This document shows positions 55,319 to 64,000 of a stretch of DNA of 64,000 nucleotides, piece by piece. The stretch covers positions 1,798,001-1,862,000 of the forward strand of contig NZ_CP041403.1 in the NCBI RefSeq assembly GCF_014844135.1. Reading direction: 5' to 3'. The translations under genes were made by a program, and so were the position numbers. The notes beneath the pieces are model-generated. The model saw only the letters and a list, made by a program, of their open reading frames with translations. It made no database searches and was not told the DNA's origin. Source of the stretch: Arcobacter sp. FWKO B (GTDB lineage Bacteria > Campylobacterota > Campylobacteria > Campylobacterales > Arcobacteraceae). Position 1 is the first letter of the stretch, and each line of letters starts with the position of its first letter.

Positions 55319-56504
55319 CTTCTAATACATCTATTTTAGTAGCTTTTGATGCTGGATAAAGTGATGCTAGATATACTATAAAAAATGAACCAAATAGAAT
55401 CATTAAAAAGTCACTAAGTGCAAGTTCTAGTGGGAGTTTTGAGGTACCATAAACATCTACAGGTAGTGCTATAATATCAAAAGTATCAAGTAGATACATA
55501 CTGCTAAAGCCGAAAATTAGACCAATACAAATACCACTAACCCCTATAATCATACCAAGTCTTAAAAATATTGACTTTATCTCTTTTTGCGAAACTCCCA
55601 TTGATAAAAGTAGGGCTATTTCTTTTCTTCTACTCATTACAGTCATAAGAAGTGAGCTTATTATATTGAGTGATGCAATAAGTATTATAAGCATTAATAC
55701 AATAAATAAAGCTCTTTTTTCAAGCTCCATTGCAGCAAAAAAGTTACCATTTTGTTGCCACCAACCAACAATACCAACATTGTAAGGTAATTCAGCTTTT
55801 AAAATATCTATATCCTCAAAAGGTTTACTTGAATATATATGTAAACCATCATAAACATTGCTATCTCTTCCTAGAATATTAGATAATGCTTCAATTGAGG
55901 TATACATATAAGAATGATCATAGGCATTTAATCCTGATTTGAAACTGCTTGCTACATCAAACCTTTTTATTTTTGGCATCATCGAAAAGCCAGTTGGTGT
56001 TATATTAGTAAAGTATAAGGTGACTCTATCGTTTTCAAATGCTCCAATATTTCCTTTTATTCCATCACCCAATATGACATCATATGTAGTTAAATCAATG
56101 TTTATTAGAGCATCTGCATATATAGAATTAACTAAAGCCTCTTTTTTGCTATCAACTCCAAAGATAACTCCTCCAGCCATTTTTTTGTTGTATTCTACGA
56201 TTGCTTGAGTAGATACAAAAGGGGAAAATATCAGCTTTGGAAATTGTTGCTCAAGTTGATTTAGTAAATCTATTGTTACGCTGTTTTCAATTTTTGGGTA
56301 TATTGTAAGTGGGTAGTTCATAGTAAAAAGTTTTTTTTCAAACTCTTTTTGTGTGCCATTCATTATTGCCATAGTTAAAATTAGTACCATAATACCAATA
56401 GCAACACCAAAAAAAGCCAAAATCCCACTTATACTGATAAATGGGTTTGTTTTATCAAATCTTAAATATTTTAAAACAATATAGTTTATAAGTTTTTTAT
56501 TCAC
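55302..56504 (-). CDS. lolC: LolC/LolE-type lipoprotein-releasing permease
   Basis: 400 residues. One N-terminal TM after YIVLKYLRFDK, a periplasmic domain (about 50-260), then three TM helices of the FtsX type, ending EVLRNE. It works with LolD and hands lipoproteins to LolA, whose gene is nearby at 59195. It starts 11 bases after the secA stop. LolC and LolE cannot be told apart here; in this phylum one gene may serve for both. Confidence 0.88.
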   Translation of the reverse strand: MNKKLINYIVLKYLRFDKTNPFISISGILAFFGVAIGIMVLILTMAIMNGTQKEFEKKLFTMNYPLTIYPKIENSVTIDLLNQLEQQFPKLIFSPFVSTQAIVEYNKKMAGGVIFGVDSKKEALVNSIYADALINIDLTTYDVILGDGIKGNIGAFENDRVTLYFTNITPTGFSMMPKIKRFDVASSFKSGLNAYDHSYMYTSIEALSNILGRDSNVYDGLHIYSSKPFEDIDILKAELPYNVGIVGWWQQNGNFFAAMELEKRALFIVLMLIILIASLNIISSLLMTVMSRRKEIALLLSMGVSQKEIKSIFLRLGMIIGVSGICIGLIFGFSSMYLLDTFDIIALPVDVYGTSKLPLELALSDFLMILFGSFFIVYLASLYPASKATKIDVLEVLRNE

Positions 56505-56515
56505 GATAAATCTTC

Positions 56516-59119
56516 TTACTTAGATGCTAATAAACCTCTTTTTGGGCCACTAACCCCACAACATTGTTTGTATTTTTTTCCACTTCCACAAGGGCAAGGT
56601 TCATTTCTTGCTATTTTTTTTTCAATAGAAGGACTAATCTCAGTGTTTGTAGTAATATTTTTTGTACTATCTTGCATATCATGTACTATATTTTCTATTA
56701 CCTCTTTTTCTCTTTCTTCACCCTTTAATCTTAATGAAAAAAGTACTTTTACAATCTCATGTTTAACAGATACGATAAGTTCCATAAACATATTGTAACT
56801 CTCTTTTTTATACTCTACAAGTGGGTCTTTTTGGTTATATCCACGAAGTCCAATACCAGTTTTTAATGTATCCATTGAGTAAAGATGTTCTCTCCAAGCA
56901 TTATCTAGTATTTGAAGATATAAAATTCTTTCGATTTCATTTATCTGTTCAGGTGCAGCAATACTCATTTTTTCATTGTATGTATTTGTAAGAATTTCAA
57001 TTAATTTTGATTCTAACTCTGTATAATCATCACTTTTTATATCTTGAAGAGTTAATTCTAAAGTAAGCTCTTCTTTTAGTTTTAGAAGTATACCATCATA
57101 ATTAAACTCATCACTATTCATTCCATCGATTATATCAAAATTTGCTAATGTAGATTGAACATACTCTGTTATATTTTCTAATATTTTTTCATGTATTTCA
57201 AACTCTGGATTTAAAAGCTCATCTCTAAAGTTGTAGATTACTTTTCTTTGTTTGTTAGCTACATCATCGTATTCTAGCAGATGTTTTCTACTTTCAAAGT
57301 GCATAGTTTCTACTTTTTTCTGAGCATTTTCTATAGCTCGAGTAACCATTTTTGATTCTATGTGTTCACCTTCTTGGATACCAATTTTTTCCATAATGTT
57401 TTTGATTCTATCACTTCCAAAAATTCTAAGAAGGCTATCTTCAAGACTTAGGTAAAATTGAGATTCACCAACATCACCTTGTCTACCACTTCTACCTCTT
57501 AATTGGTTGTCAATTCTTCTACTTTCATGTCTTTCTGTACCTATGATAGCAAGTCCACCAAGAGCTTTAATCTCTTCTGTTAATTTTATATCAACACCAC
57601 GACCTGCCATATTTGTTGCTATTGTAACAGCACCTTTTTTCCCAGCTTCAAGGATGATTTCAGCTTCTTTATCGTGTTGTTTTGCATTTAGTACAGTATG
57701 AGGTATTTTTTCTTTTTTCAAAAGTGAATGTAATAGTTCACTTTTTTCAATACTTGCTGTTCCAACAAGAACTGGCTGACCTTTAGTATGAAGTTCTTTG
57801 ATTCTATTACAAACAGCATCAAATTTTTCTCTTTCACTTTTATAAACTAAATCATTTTTATCTATTCTTTGTATTGGCACATTTGTAGGGATTGATACTA
57901 CTTCTAGTCCATAAATTTCTGCAAACTCAGTAGCTTCAGTTTGGGCAGTTCCTGTCATACCTGATAATTTGTTGTACATTCTAAAGTAGTTTTGGAAAGT
58001 TACATCAGCTAGAGTTTGTGATTCGTCTTGGATTTTTACTCCTTCTTTTGCTTCAAGAGCTTGATGAAGCCCATCACTAAATCTTCTTCCTTCACTAAGT
58101 CTTCCTGTAAATTCATCTACAATAATAACAGAATTGTCTTTTACAACATAATCAACATCTTTTACAAATAAGTAGTTTGCTTTTAGGGCTTGATCTAAAT
58201 AGTGAGATAATTTTGCATTTTCAAGTGAATATAAATTTTCTACTTCAAAAAGTGCTTCTGCATTTTTTATACCTTGTTCAGTAAGAAGGATAACTCTGTT
58301 TTTTTCATCAACAGTAAAATCTCCAGTAGTGATTACTTGCTCATCAGCTTTTTTAGGTTCAATTCTTTCTCCCCTTTCTAGCTTTTGTGCAACAATATTT
58401 GCTTGTTCATAGTGGTTACTTTTTCTATTAGTTGGTCCACTAATAATAAGAGGAGTTCTAGCCTCATCAATCAAAATAGAGTCAACTTCATCTACTATAA
58501 CAAAGTTGTGTTTTCTTTGAACTTTTTCAGTAAGAGAATATTTCATATTATCTCTTAAGTAATCAAATCCAAACTCATTATTTGTTCCATATAATATATC
58601 ACAATCATATTGAGCTTTTTTTAGAACTTCATCATACATACCACTTTTTATAACACCTACACTATAGCCTAAGAAGTTGTAAAGGGGTTCAAGTTCTTTT
58701 GCATCTCTACTTGCAAGATAATCGTTTACAGTCACAACATGAACACCATTTCCATCCATAGCATTTAGTGCAACGGCAAGTGTTGCCACAAGAGTTTTTC
58801 CTTCACCAGTTTTCATTTCAGCAATTTTGCCATCATGTAAAACCAAACCACCAATAAGCTGTACATCATGATGTCTCATATTTAGAGTTCTTTTTGAAGC
58901 TTCTCTTGTTATAGCAAAAGAGTCTATCAATACATCATTGAAATTTTTTTGTTCACTTTTTATATACTGTTTTAATTCTTCAAATTTTTCCTGTAGTGTT
59001 TTATCATCAAGTGAGCTATAATATTCTTCTTTAGCATTTATTTGAGATACTATTTTTTTATATTTTTTGATTTCTTTGTCATTCTTTGTGCCAAAAATCT
59101 TACTTAAAAAATTTATCAT
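56516..59119 (-). CDS. secA: preprotein translocase ATPase SecA
   Basis: 867 residues. DEAD motor motifs MKTGEGKT and [16 protein letters not shown], the GTASIEKSE and GRSGRQGD motifs, and a C-terminal zinc motif [14 protein letters not shown]. It drives export through SecYEG. A promoter lies just upstream in the divergent gap with lolA. Confidence 0.98.
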   Translation of the reverse strand: MINFLSKIFGTKNDKEIKKYKKIVSQINAKEEYYSSLDDKTLQEKFEELKQYIKSEQKNFNDVLIDSFAITREASKRTLNMRHHDVQLIGGLVLHDGKIAEMKTGEGKTLVATLAVALNAMDGNGVHVVTVNDYLASRDAKELEPLYNFLGYSVGVIKSGMYDEVLKKAQYDCDILYGTNNEFGFDYLRDNMKYSLTEKVQRKHNFVIVDEVDSILIDEARTPLIISGPTNRKSNHYEQANIVAQKLERGERIEPKKADEQVITTGDFTVDEKNRVILLTEQGIKNAEALFEVENLYSLENAKLSHYLDQALKANYLFVKDVDYVVKDNSVIIVDEFTGRLSEGRRFSDGLHQALEAKEGVKIQDESQTLADVTFQNYFRMYNKLSGMTGTAQTEATEFAEIYGLEVVSIPTNVPIQRIDKNDLVYKSEREKFDAVCNRIKELHTKGQPVLVGTASIEKSELLHSLLKKEKIPHTVLNAKQHDKEAEIILEAGKKGAVTIATNMAGRGVDIKLTEEIKALGGLAIIGTERHESRRIDNQLRGRSGRQGDVGESQFYLSLEDSLLRIFGSDRIKNIMEKIGIQEGEHIESKMVTRAIENAQKKVETMHFESRKHLLEYDDVANKQRKVIYNFRDELLNPEFEIHEKILENITEYVQSTLANFDIIDGMNSDEFNYDGILLKLKEELTLELTLQDIKSDDYTELESKLIEILTNTYNEKMSIAAPEQINEIERILYLQILDNAWREHLYSMDTLKTGIGLRGYNQKDPLVEYKKESYNMFMELIVSVKHEIVKVLFSLRLKGEEREKEVIENIVHDMQDSTKNITTNTEISPSIEKKIARNEPCPCGSGKKYKQCCGVSGPKRGLLASK

Positions 59120-59161
59120 TGATTTAATCCCTTTTATGGTAGCATTTTATTAAATTTGTTG

Positions 59162-59167
59162 ATTATA
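59162..59167 (-). promoter_or_regulatory. -10 box of secA
   Basis: Minus strand TATAAT (context GTGTATAATC) 43 bases before the secA ATG. It lies within what would be coding sequence if lolA began at an upstream TTG, which supports the later lolA start. Confidence 0.55.
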
Positions 59168-59194
59168 CACAAAACTAATTTAAAGGAAGGTAAT

Positions 59195-59707
59195 TTGAAA
59201 GTTTTTATAATATTATGTTTGTTTTTGGTAAATATGTATGCTAGTAATAAGATAGATACATTTAGTTCACAGTTTGTTCAAACTATTACAAATCCACAAG
59301 GACAAAAGGTAGTTTATAGTGGAGACATACATATATCAAGTAGTACAAAAGTAGCTTGGTTTTATAAAAAACCAATGGAAAAAAATATTTATATATTAGG
59401 TGAAGAGGTAACTGTTATAGAGCCAATGCTAGAACAAGCAATTGTGTCAAAGCACAATATGCAAGTTGATATTTTAAAAGTTTTGCAAGAAGCAAAAAAT
59501 GCAAAAAAACCATTTTCTACTACTATTCAAAAACAAAAGTATGATATTGATGTAGATAAAAATGGAGTTATAATAGGGATATCATATGTTGATGAGTTTG
59601 AGAATAATGTATTAATAACATTTGTAAATTCATCTTACAATAACAAAATTTATGATGATTTATTTGAATTTTATATTCCTTTTAATTATGATATAATCTA
59701 TAAGTAG
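59195..59707 (+). CDS. lolA: outer-membrane lipoprotein carrier LolA
   Basis: 170 residues from TTG 59195, which has AAGGAAGG 4 bases upstream and gives a proper signal peptide (MKVFIILCLFLVNMYA). The mature protein starts SNKIDTFSSQFVQTI and has GDIHISSSTKVAWFYKKP, the LolA pattern. It carries lipoproteins through the periplasm from the LolC-type complex. An upstream TTG at 59156 would add a polar N-terminus and was not chosen. Confidence 0.88.
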   Translation: MKVFIILCLFLVNMYASNKIDTFSSQFVQTITNPQGQKVVYSGDIHISSSTKVAWFYKKPMEKNIYILGEEVTVIEPMLEQAIVSKHNMQVDILKVLQEAKNAKKPFSTTIQKQKYDIDVDKNGVIIGISYVDEFENNVLITFVNSSYNNKIYDDLFEFYIPFNYDIIYK

Positions 59708-59727
59708 TTTTTAGCTACAATACGCTC

Positions 59728-60050
59728 AAAGGTATAATAGATAATAGCTTGGTTTTTACCAAGAGGAAAGTCCGAGCTGCGGTGAGGCAAGGTTTCATTT
59801 AACAAATGACTAGAGTAATCTAAGGGATAGTGCAACAGAAAGTAAACAGCCACTTTTGTGGTGATGGTGAAACGGTGGGGTAAGAGCCCACCAGTGCTTT
59901 GAGTAATCTTAGTAGCTATGTAAACCCAACCTGCAGCAAGAAGAGAATGGTAAAAGCTTCACAATTTGGCTCTTCGCAAGAGTATCTAAGTGATTAGATA
60001 CCTAGATAAATTATTATCAAATACAGAACTCGGCTTACAATTATACCTTT
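59728..60050 (+). ncRNA. rnpB: RNase P RNA (bacterial class A)
   Basis: P1 is formed by AAAGGTATAAT (59728-59738) and ATTATACCTTT (60040-60050). Conserved regions are seen in order: GAGGAAAGTCCG, AGAAAGTAAACAGCC, GGTGAAACGGTGGGGTAAG, and near the end ACAGAACTCGGCTTAC. It is the catalytic RNA that trims tRNA 5' ends. Possible promoters are TATAAT at 59692-59697 or TACAAT at 59714-59719. The remaining 104 bases before the next gene hold nothing clear. Confidence 0.95.
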
Positions 60051-60153
60051 TACTTAAGTTATTGTTTGAAAACCAATGCCAATTCAATTTTAATCAAATT
60101 TTATTTATGTATTGTAATAAATCTAAACAAACCACAAAAAAAGGTTATTGTAA

Positions 60154-61200
60154 ATGACTAAAGTATTAATTTTGAGTAACTCAAAATCTCAAAAAAATGA
60201 AATCTCTCAACTTCTTAATGGATATAATAGATTTGATATCACAATAACTGGCTGTTTAGATGGATTAAGTCTAATTGAGAACAATCAAACTTTTGATATA
60301 TGTATCTCTTTTTCTGATAATGAGAGTATAAAATATCGTGAAAAAATTTACAATACTTTAACAAAATATAATCCAACACAAAAAATAATAGAAATACAAA
60401 ATGAAGATTCAAAATGCCTTTTTGATTATGAATGTAAAGAGTGTTTAAATAGAAATATTTTAACACTGAGAAAACCACTAAATATAGATACTTTGATAGG
60501 ATTTATTGATAATTTTGAAATAAAAGTGTGTCAAGTTTTGTCAAAAAACAATATTACTGCAAATCTAAATCATATTTATTTTTTTAAACATCTTGATGAT
60601 TCTTGGCTAGCAAAGTTAAAGTCACACAGTATACTCAAAAAATACAATTCTGGAAATATTGTTTTTTATAGCAATGAAAAAATAGAGTATTTTTACTTTT
60701 TAATAAGTGGAAATGTAAAACAGTTTCATATTCAAAATGATGGAACAATAACCATTATAAAAAAAATAGACTTACCATCTTTTATTTGTGAGTATGAATC
60801 TTTTTCAAATGATTATTTTACATCAAATGTAGAAGCTGTAAGTGATAGCTCAATATTATGTATAGAAAAATTGTTTTTTATTGATATGATTAAAAATGAT
60901 CCCCAATTATCATTTTTGATGTTTAGTTCTTTATCAAAAAATGTTGTACAATTACAAAATAATACTATTAGTAATGCATTAACACAAGCACATTTTAAAG
61001 TAGCTTTAAAACTTTACGAAAAGCCATGTATTTTGAAATATACTAGGAAAAAAGAGCTTGCAGATGAGTTGAATATAGCACAAGAAACACTTTCAAGAGC
61101 ATTAAAAAAATTAAAAGAGCTTGAAATATTAGATGCAAAAAATGAGATAATTGATTTTGATAAACTTGAGGAACTGATATTTAGCTTTAGTGACTTGTAA
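60154..61200 (+). CDS. CRP/FNR-type regulator with degenerate receiver domain
   Basis: 348 residues. Residues 1-120 have a receiver-like pattern (MTKVLILSNS, TFDICISFSDN, ILTLRKPLNIDTL) but lack the acidic pair, and the phospho-acceptor position is Phe53. Between strands 4 and 5 lies a cluster Cys88-x5-Cys94-x2-Cys97. A cyclic-nucleotide-type beta barrel (about 150-265) and a Crp winged helix with ELADELNIAQETLSRALKKL follow. It is probably a transcription factor sensing redox or metal rather than phosphate; that is inference. AAGG lies 9 bases before ATG. Confidence 0.88.
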   Translation: MTKVLILSNSKSQKNEISQLLNGYNRFDITITGCLDGLSLIENNQTFDICISFSDNESIKYREKIYNTLTKYNPTQKIIEIQNEDSKCLFDYECKECLNRNILTLRKPLNIDTLIGFIDNFEIKVCQVLSKNNITANLNHIYFFKHLDDSWLAKLKSHSILKKYNSGNIVFYSNEKIEYFYFLISGNVKQFHIQNDGTITIIKKIDLPSFICEYESFSNDYFTSNVEAVSDSSILCIEKLFFIDMIKNDPQLSFLMFSSLSKNVVQLQNNTISNALTQAHFKVALKLYEKPCILKYTRKKELADELNIAQETLSRALKKLKELEILDAKNEIIDFDKLEELIFSFSDL

Positions 61201-61219
61201 TATTAAGATGTAAATTCTC

Positions 61220-61247
61220 GGTGGAGTTTATTGATATCAACTCCACC
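61220..61247. terminator. hairpin between convergent genes
   Basis: GGTGGAGTT (61220-61228) and AACTCCACC (61239-61247), a perfect 9-bp stem, followed on the plus strand by TTATCTTTTTAGTTTTTT. It probably ends the CRP-type gene transcript. Confidence 0.75.
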
Positions 61248-61270
61248 AATTATCTTTTTAGTTTTTTAAT

Positions 61271-61489
61271 TTATTGTTCTGCTGATAAACACTCTTCAAA
61301 TTTTTTGTCACACTCTTCTTCACATTTTTCTATTTCTTCTTGTGGTAAGAGTTCACATTTTGTTTGACAATTATAAAAATCTTCCTCACACTGACTAAAT
61401 AATTCATCAGATATAAACTGCTCTTCATACAGCTCATTTGAGATTAAAAAACTAGATGCTATAAGCATACTAAAAAGATATTTTTTCAA
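61271..61489 (-). CDS. small secreted twin-CX3C protein
   Basis: 72 residues. Start is TTG at 61489 with AGGAG 6 bases upstream, giving signal peptide MKKYLFSMLIASSFLISN. The mature part is very acidic, with six Cys in mirror order: C34-x6-C41-x3-C45-x10-C56-x3-C60-x6-C67. This fits a helical hairpin stapled by up to three disulfides in the periplasm. No family recognised. Confidence 0.75.
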   Translation of the reverse strand: MKKYLFSMLIASSFLISNELYEEQFISDELFSQCEEDFYNCQTKCELLPQEEIEKCEEECDKKFEECLSAEQ

Positions 61490-61568
61490 CTTTTTCTCCT
61501 AAAATAAATGTTTTGAAATTATACAATAAAATTGGACTTTTTTTGGATGCAAAATCATAAAAAAGTAG

Positions 61569-61574
61569 TATAAT
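61569..61574 (+). promoter_or_regulatory. -10 box of the DUF2156 gene
   Basis: TATAAT 26 bases before the GTG start, with a T-run (GGACTTTTTTTGG) about 30 bases upstream. Confidence 0.55.
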
Positions 61575-61600
61575 TCGCAAAAATCTTATGGAGTTAAAAA

Positions 61601-62581
61601 GTGTCCACCCTTACTATAAATAATATCTCATTAAAACACTTTGATTTAAGGGCTAAAGAGCTTATGCAAAGCTATTTAAAACTTATAAATGTAGATATCA
61701 GTGACTATACATTTTCTCAAAATTATATATGGCTTAGTAATGCAACAGGTTTTTATAGTATTATAGATGATACATTTTGTCTTTTTATATTAAATGGTGG
61801 TGAAATTTCTATGCTTTTACCTCCACTTGGAAAAAAAGAAAATGTTCATAAAGCTATATTAAGTTGTTTTGAAATTATGAATACACACAACACAAATAGA
61901 TACTATTCTAAGATTGAATATGTTCATGAACAGATTTTGGAAGGGTTTGTAAATTATCTTGAAGAAGGGACTGTTATATTTGAAGCCTTGGAAGATTTTT
62001 TGATAGAGAAAAAATTAGTTGATTATATCTATAAGATAGATGATTTGATAGAGTTAAAAGGGGATGCTTATAAGTCTAAAAGAAATGAAATAAATAGATT
62101 CAAAAATGCTTATCCAAATCATAAAATTGAAGTTCTTGATAAACAAAAGCATACTTCACAAATAGTTGGTTTGTTTAATAAATGGGTAAGTGATAGAACA
62201 AAATATATGCCAAAAGAAGAAGTTGAAAACTTTATGGATGGGATATATTTTGAACGATTTGCCATAAAGCGACTTTTAAATGATTATGATAAACTAGATG
62301 TTATAGGAATTGTAATATATATTGATGATGAATTAAAAGGTTTTACTGTAGGTGAGAAGATAAATGAAAAAACATCAAGTGTAATAATTGAAAAAACAGA
62401 TTTTGAGGTTCTTGGATGTGCACAGTTTATCTTTAGGGAGTTTTCAAAATACCTAAAAAATGAATATGGAAGTCATTATATTAATGTAGGCGATGATATG
62501 GGATTTGAAAATCTAAAAAAAGTAAAAATGTCATATCGTCCAGATAAATTAGTACCAAAATATACGATATATCAAAAATGA
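61601..62581 (+). CDS. DUF2156 (phosphatidylglycerol lysyltransferase-like) protein
   Basis: 326 residues of the DUF2156 type, two GNAT-like folds: YFSQNYIW-like FSQNYIWLSN early, LLPPLGK, SKRNEINRFKN and, late, YINVGDDMGFENLKKVKMSYRPDKLVPKY in its usual place (GDDMGFENLKK). No TM helices, so a soluble form. Start is GTG with GGAG 7 bases upstream. It overlaps the next acetyltransferase gene by ATGA. The substrate is unknown. Confidence 0.85.
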   Translation: MSTLTINNISLKHFDLRAKELMQSYLKLINVDISDYTFSQNYIWLSNATGFYSIIDDTFCLFILNGGEISMLLPPLGKKENVHKAILSCFEIMNTHNTNRYYSKIEYVHEQILEGFVNYLEEGTVIFEALEDFLIEKKLVDYIYKIDDLIELKGDAYKSKRNEINRFKNAYPNHKIEVLDKQKHTSQIVGLFNKWVSDRTKYMPKEEVENFMDGIYFERFAIKRLLNDYDKLDVIGIVIYIDDELKGFTVGEKINEKTSSVIIEKTDFEVLGCAQFIFREFSKYLKNEYGSHYINVGDDMGFENLKKVKMSYRPDKLVPKYTIYQK

Positions 62582-63021
62582 TAAGAAAAGCACAAAAAGA
62601 AGATATAAATAAATTGCTAGAAATTGAAAATAGTGTTTTTAGTGAATATGATTTTAAACTAACTAAGCGATGCTTTATTTATCATCAAAAAAAAGGGCAT
62701 ATTTATGTTGTGCAAGATAATGATATAATATGTGCGTATTTTCTTTTTTTAGAATATAAAAAATCATTAAGGCTTTATTCTATCGCAGTTTCAAAAGAGT
62801 TTACAAATAAAGGCTTTGGTTCAAAAATGATAGAATATTTGATAAAACTTGCACACGAAAAATTGAAAAATATAATACTTGAAGTTAAACTTGATAATAC
62901 AAATGCAATAAATTTATATCAAAAGTATGGTTTTATGAAGAAAAAAATATTACGATCATACTATCTTGATGGAAAAGATGGTATAAAAATGGTTCTTTTA
63001 AAAAATTTGCAAAAAATTTAG
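62578..63021 (+). CDS. GNAT-family N-acetyltransferase (RimI-like)
   Basis: 147 residues. The acetyl-CoA site shows LYSIAVSKEFTNKGFGSKMIEYL (Q/R-x-x-G-x-G/A form as NKGFGS) and ILEVKLDNTNAINLYQKYGFMK, the pattern of RimI-type protein acetyltransferases. It is coupled to the DUF2156 gene. The target cannot be told. Confidence 0.85.
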   Translation: MIRKAQKEDINKLLEIENSVFSEYDFKLTKRCFIYHQKKGHIYVVQDNDIICAYFLFLEYKKSLRLYSIAVSKEFTNKGFGSKMIEYLIKLAHEKLKNIILEVKLDNTNAINLYQKYGFMKKKILRSYYLDGKDGIKMVLLKNLQKI

Positions 63022-63043
63022 TATATTTGAATAATTCCTATGA

Positions 63044-63049
63044 TACAAT
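63044..63049 (+). promoter_or_regulatory. -10 box of hpf
   Basis: TACAAT 62 bases before the start. The leader holds two near copies of the ribosome-site word: AAGGAGCTCTGAG (63078-63090) and AAGGAGTCTGAG (63099-63110), only the second leading into ATG. Confidence 0.5.
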
Positions 63050-63110
63050 TTGTAAGAGCCAAAAAGTATCAAGCTTGAAGGAGCTCTGAGTCAAATATAA
63101 GGAGTCTGAG

Positions 63111-63653
63111 ATGAATACAGGTATAGTAGGAAGACATATAGAACTAACTGATGCTATAAAAGAGCATATAAATGCTTCAGTGGAGACATTTAATAAATTT
63201 AACCTTGATATTATATCAGTTAATTCAATAGTTTCAAAAGAATCAAAAAATGGAAAAGTTGGATTTACATTTGAGTTTACAATTAATATAGCAAACCTTG
63301 ATACAGTAGTTATAAAACAAAAAGATAGAGATTTACATAGTGCAATAGATATTGCAACAGACAGAGCACAAAAATTTTTAAGAAGACATCATGATAAAAT
63401 TTCTGGGCACAAAGCTACAAAACTAGCTGAGGTTGCTTTAAATGAAATTCAAGATGAGATAGCTAACGAGCTAGAAAAACTTGAAAATGAAATAGTACCT
63501 GTTAAATTAAAGTCATACAAACCTATGGATATTGAAGAAGCTTTAGATGAATTGAAAGCTAGTGATGATATCTTTAAAGTGTTCTATGATAAAGATAGCA
63601 ATCTAAGAGTTTTATATAGACTAAAAACTGCTGGACAGTTTGGACTTTATTAA
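63111..63653 (+). CDS. hpf: ribosome hibernation promoting factor, long form
   Basis: 180 residues. The N-terminal RaiA-like domain (MNTGIVGRHIELTDAIKEHI) binds the 30S decoding area; the C-terminal domain (about 125-180, KPMDIEEALDELKASDD ... VLYRLKTAGQFGLY) drives 100S dimer formation. This is the long form. AAGGAG precedes ATG. Confidence 0.93.
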   Translation: MNTGIVGRHIELTDAIKEHINASVETFNKFNLDIISVNSIVSKESKNGKVGFTFEFTINIANLDTVVIKQKDRDLHSAIDIATDRAQKFLRRHHDKISGHKATKLAEVALNEIQDEIANELEKLENEIVPVKLKSYKPMDIEEALDELKASDDIFKVFYDKDSNLRVLYRLKTAGQFGLY

Positions 63654-63661
63654 AAACTTTT

Positions 63662-63690
63662 TGTGTAGAGCCTTTTTTAGGCTTTACACA
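63662..63690. terminator. hairpin between hpf and the LytTR gene
   Basis: TGTGTAGAGCC (63662-63672) and GGCTTTACACA (63680-63690), 10 pairs plus one mismatch or wobble. The right arm covers the LytTR stop. T-run lies in the loop and before the stem only. Confidence 0.5.
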
Positions 63691-64000
63691 CCAATTTCTT
63701 GTAAAAATCCTCTTAAATATTTTGCTCCATCTTTACTTGTGGTTACCTTATCATAAATATCAGTAAATTCGATTTCAAACTTACTTGCTTCTACTGTTTT
63801 AAGAGTTTTTATTTTGTGAATATTTACAAGATACGATCTATGTACTCTAACAAAACCAAAATCTTTTAGTTCCTCTTCTAAAACAGATATATTATTTTGC
63901 ATATAGGCATTTGTAGATTTTGTTTTTACTATTACTTCATTTAAGTCTGCTTGTATAAAATATACATCTTTTGGGTCTATCACATATGTTTCATTTCCAA
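63684..64000 (-). CDS. LytTR DNA-binding domain protein, partial
   Basis: The last 105 codons lie in the window; the reading frame stays open to the right edge (GNETYVIDPKDVYF). The domain shows VYFIQADLNEVIVKTK, VLEEELKDFGFVRVHRSYLVNIHKI and KDGAKYLRGFL, the LytTR pattern. It is either a response regulator with an N-terminal receiver or a stand-alone regulator; the missing part decides. Confidence 0.88.
   Translation of the reverse strand, partial: GNETYVIDPKDVYFIQADLNEVIVKTKSTNAYMQNNISVLEEELKDFGFVRVHRSYLVNIHKIKTLKTVEASKFEIEFTDIYDKVTTSKDGAKYLRGFLQEIGV

Noticed and set aside
59156-59194. Upstream TTG start for lolA.
   Set aside because: It would put a polar stretch before the signal peptide and run through the secA -10 box; TTG 59195 has AAGGAAGG.
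60060-60150. Possible FNR-type site (TCAATTTTAATCAA) before the CRP-type gene.
   Set aside because: The left half does not match TTGAT and the region is AT-rich enough to give such partial matches by chance.

Overview
The window is AT-rich, densely coding bacterial chromosome, most probably from a member of the Campylobacterota (Epsilonproteobacteria), nearest in style to Arcobacteraceae or Sulfurimonas-like organisms. I infer this from family resemblance only: histidine kinases with an AHQWRQPL H-box, a monomeric isocitrate dehydrogenase beside a two-subunit class I fumarase, the ndk-DUF177-rpmF-plsX-fabH string, a Csd4-like cell-shape peptidase, and -10 boxes preceded by T-tracts. No tRNA, rRNA, CRISPR array or transposase was seen.

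Layout. 1-8816 (minus): a long housekeeping run read from metK through accD, a thiE-like gene, rlmH, dksA, an unknown membrane protein, dus, prmA and ftsH to a phosphatidylserine decarboxylase gene cut by the left edge. 8940-19822: a small zinc-ribbon membrane protein, glmS, a large CBS/PAS/GGDEF/EAL protein, purH, purL, a cyclophilin, and a NicO-type metal exporter with its DUF1007 partner; purH is flanked by two related palindromic elements. 20030-23274 (plus): Csd4-like peptidase, pabB, pabC and an SspB-like adaptor candidate. 23331-30237: an XRE regulator with two candidate operators, then three signalling genes (CheB-CheR-PAS-kinase, REC-PAS-PAS-kinase, REC-PAS). 30243-34792 (minus): metK copy 2, ferredoxin, ndk, DUF177, rpmF, plsX, fabH. 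34958-41875 (minus): a TCA block icd-mdh-fumA-fumB-sucC-sucD with large hairpins in its gaps. 41997-45606: mltG and a divergent AsmA-like protein.

45608-55318 is the stand-out region: a contact-dependent-inhibition-type polymorphic toxin island. A 1755-residue CdiA/FhaB-like exoprotein is followed by a string of alternating toxin-tail and membrane-protein (candidate immunity) ORFs, nearly all overlapping by 1 to 11 bases, with orphan tails that repeat the pretoxin end of the main gene. The whole block is enclosed by an exact 17-bp direct repeat, TTACTCATTCCTTAAAA, the right copy of which is the 3' end of the lolC-type gene. This suggests insertion at that gene end. No TpsB/CdiB exporter and no recombinase is in the window.

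55302-64000: lolC-type permease, secA, lolA, RNase P RNA, a CRP-type regulator with a degenerate receiver and a cysteine cluster, a tiny twin-CX3C secreted protein, a DUF2156/GNAT pair, long-form hpf, and a LytTR protein cut by the right edge.
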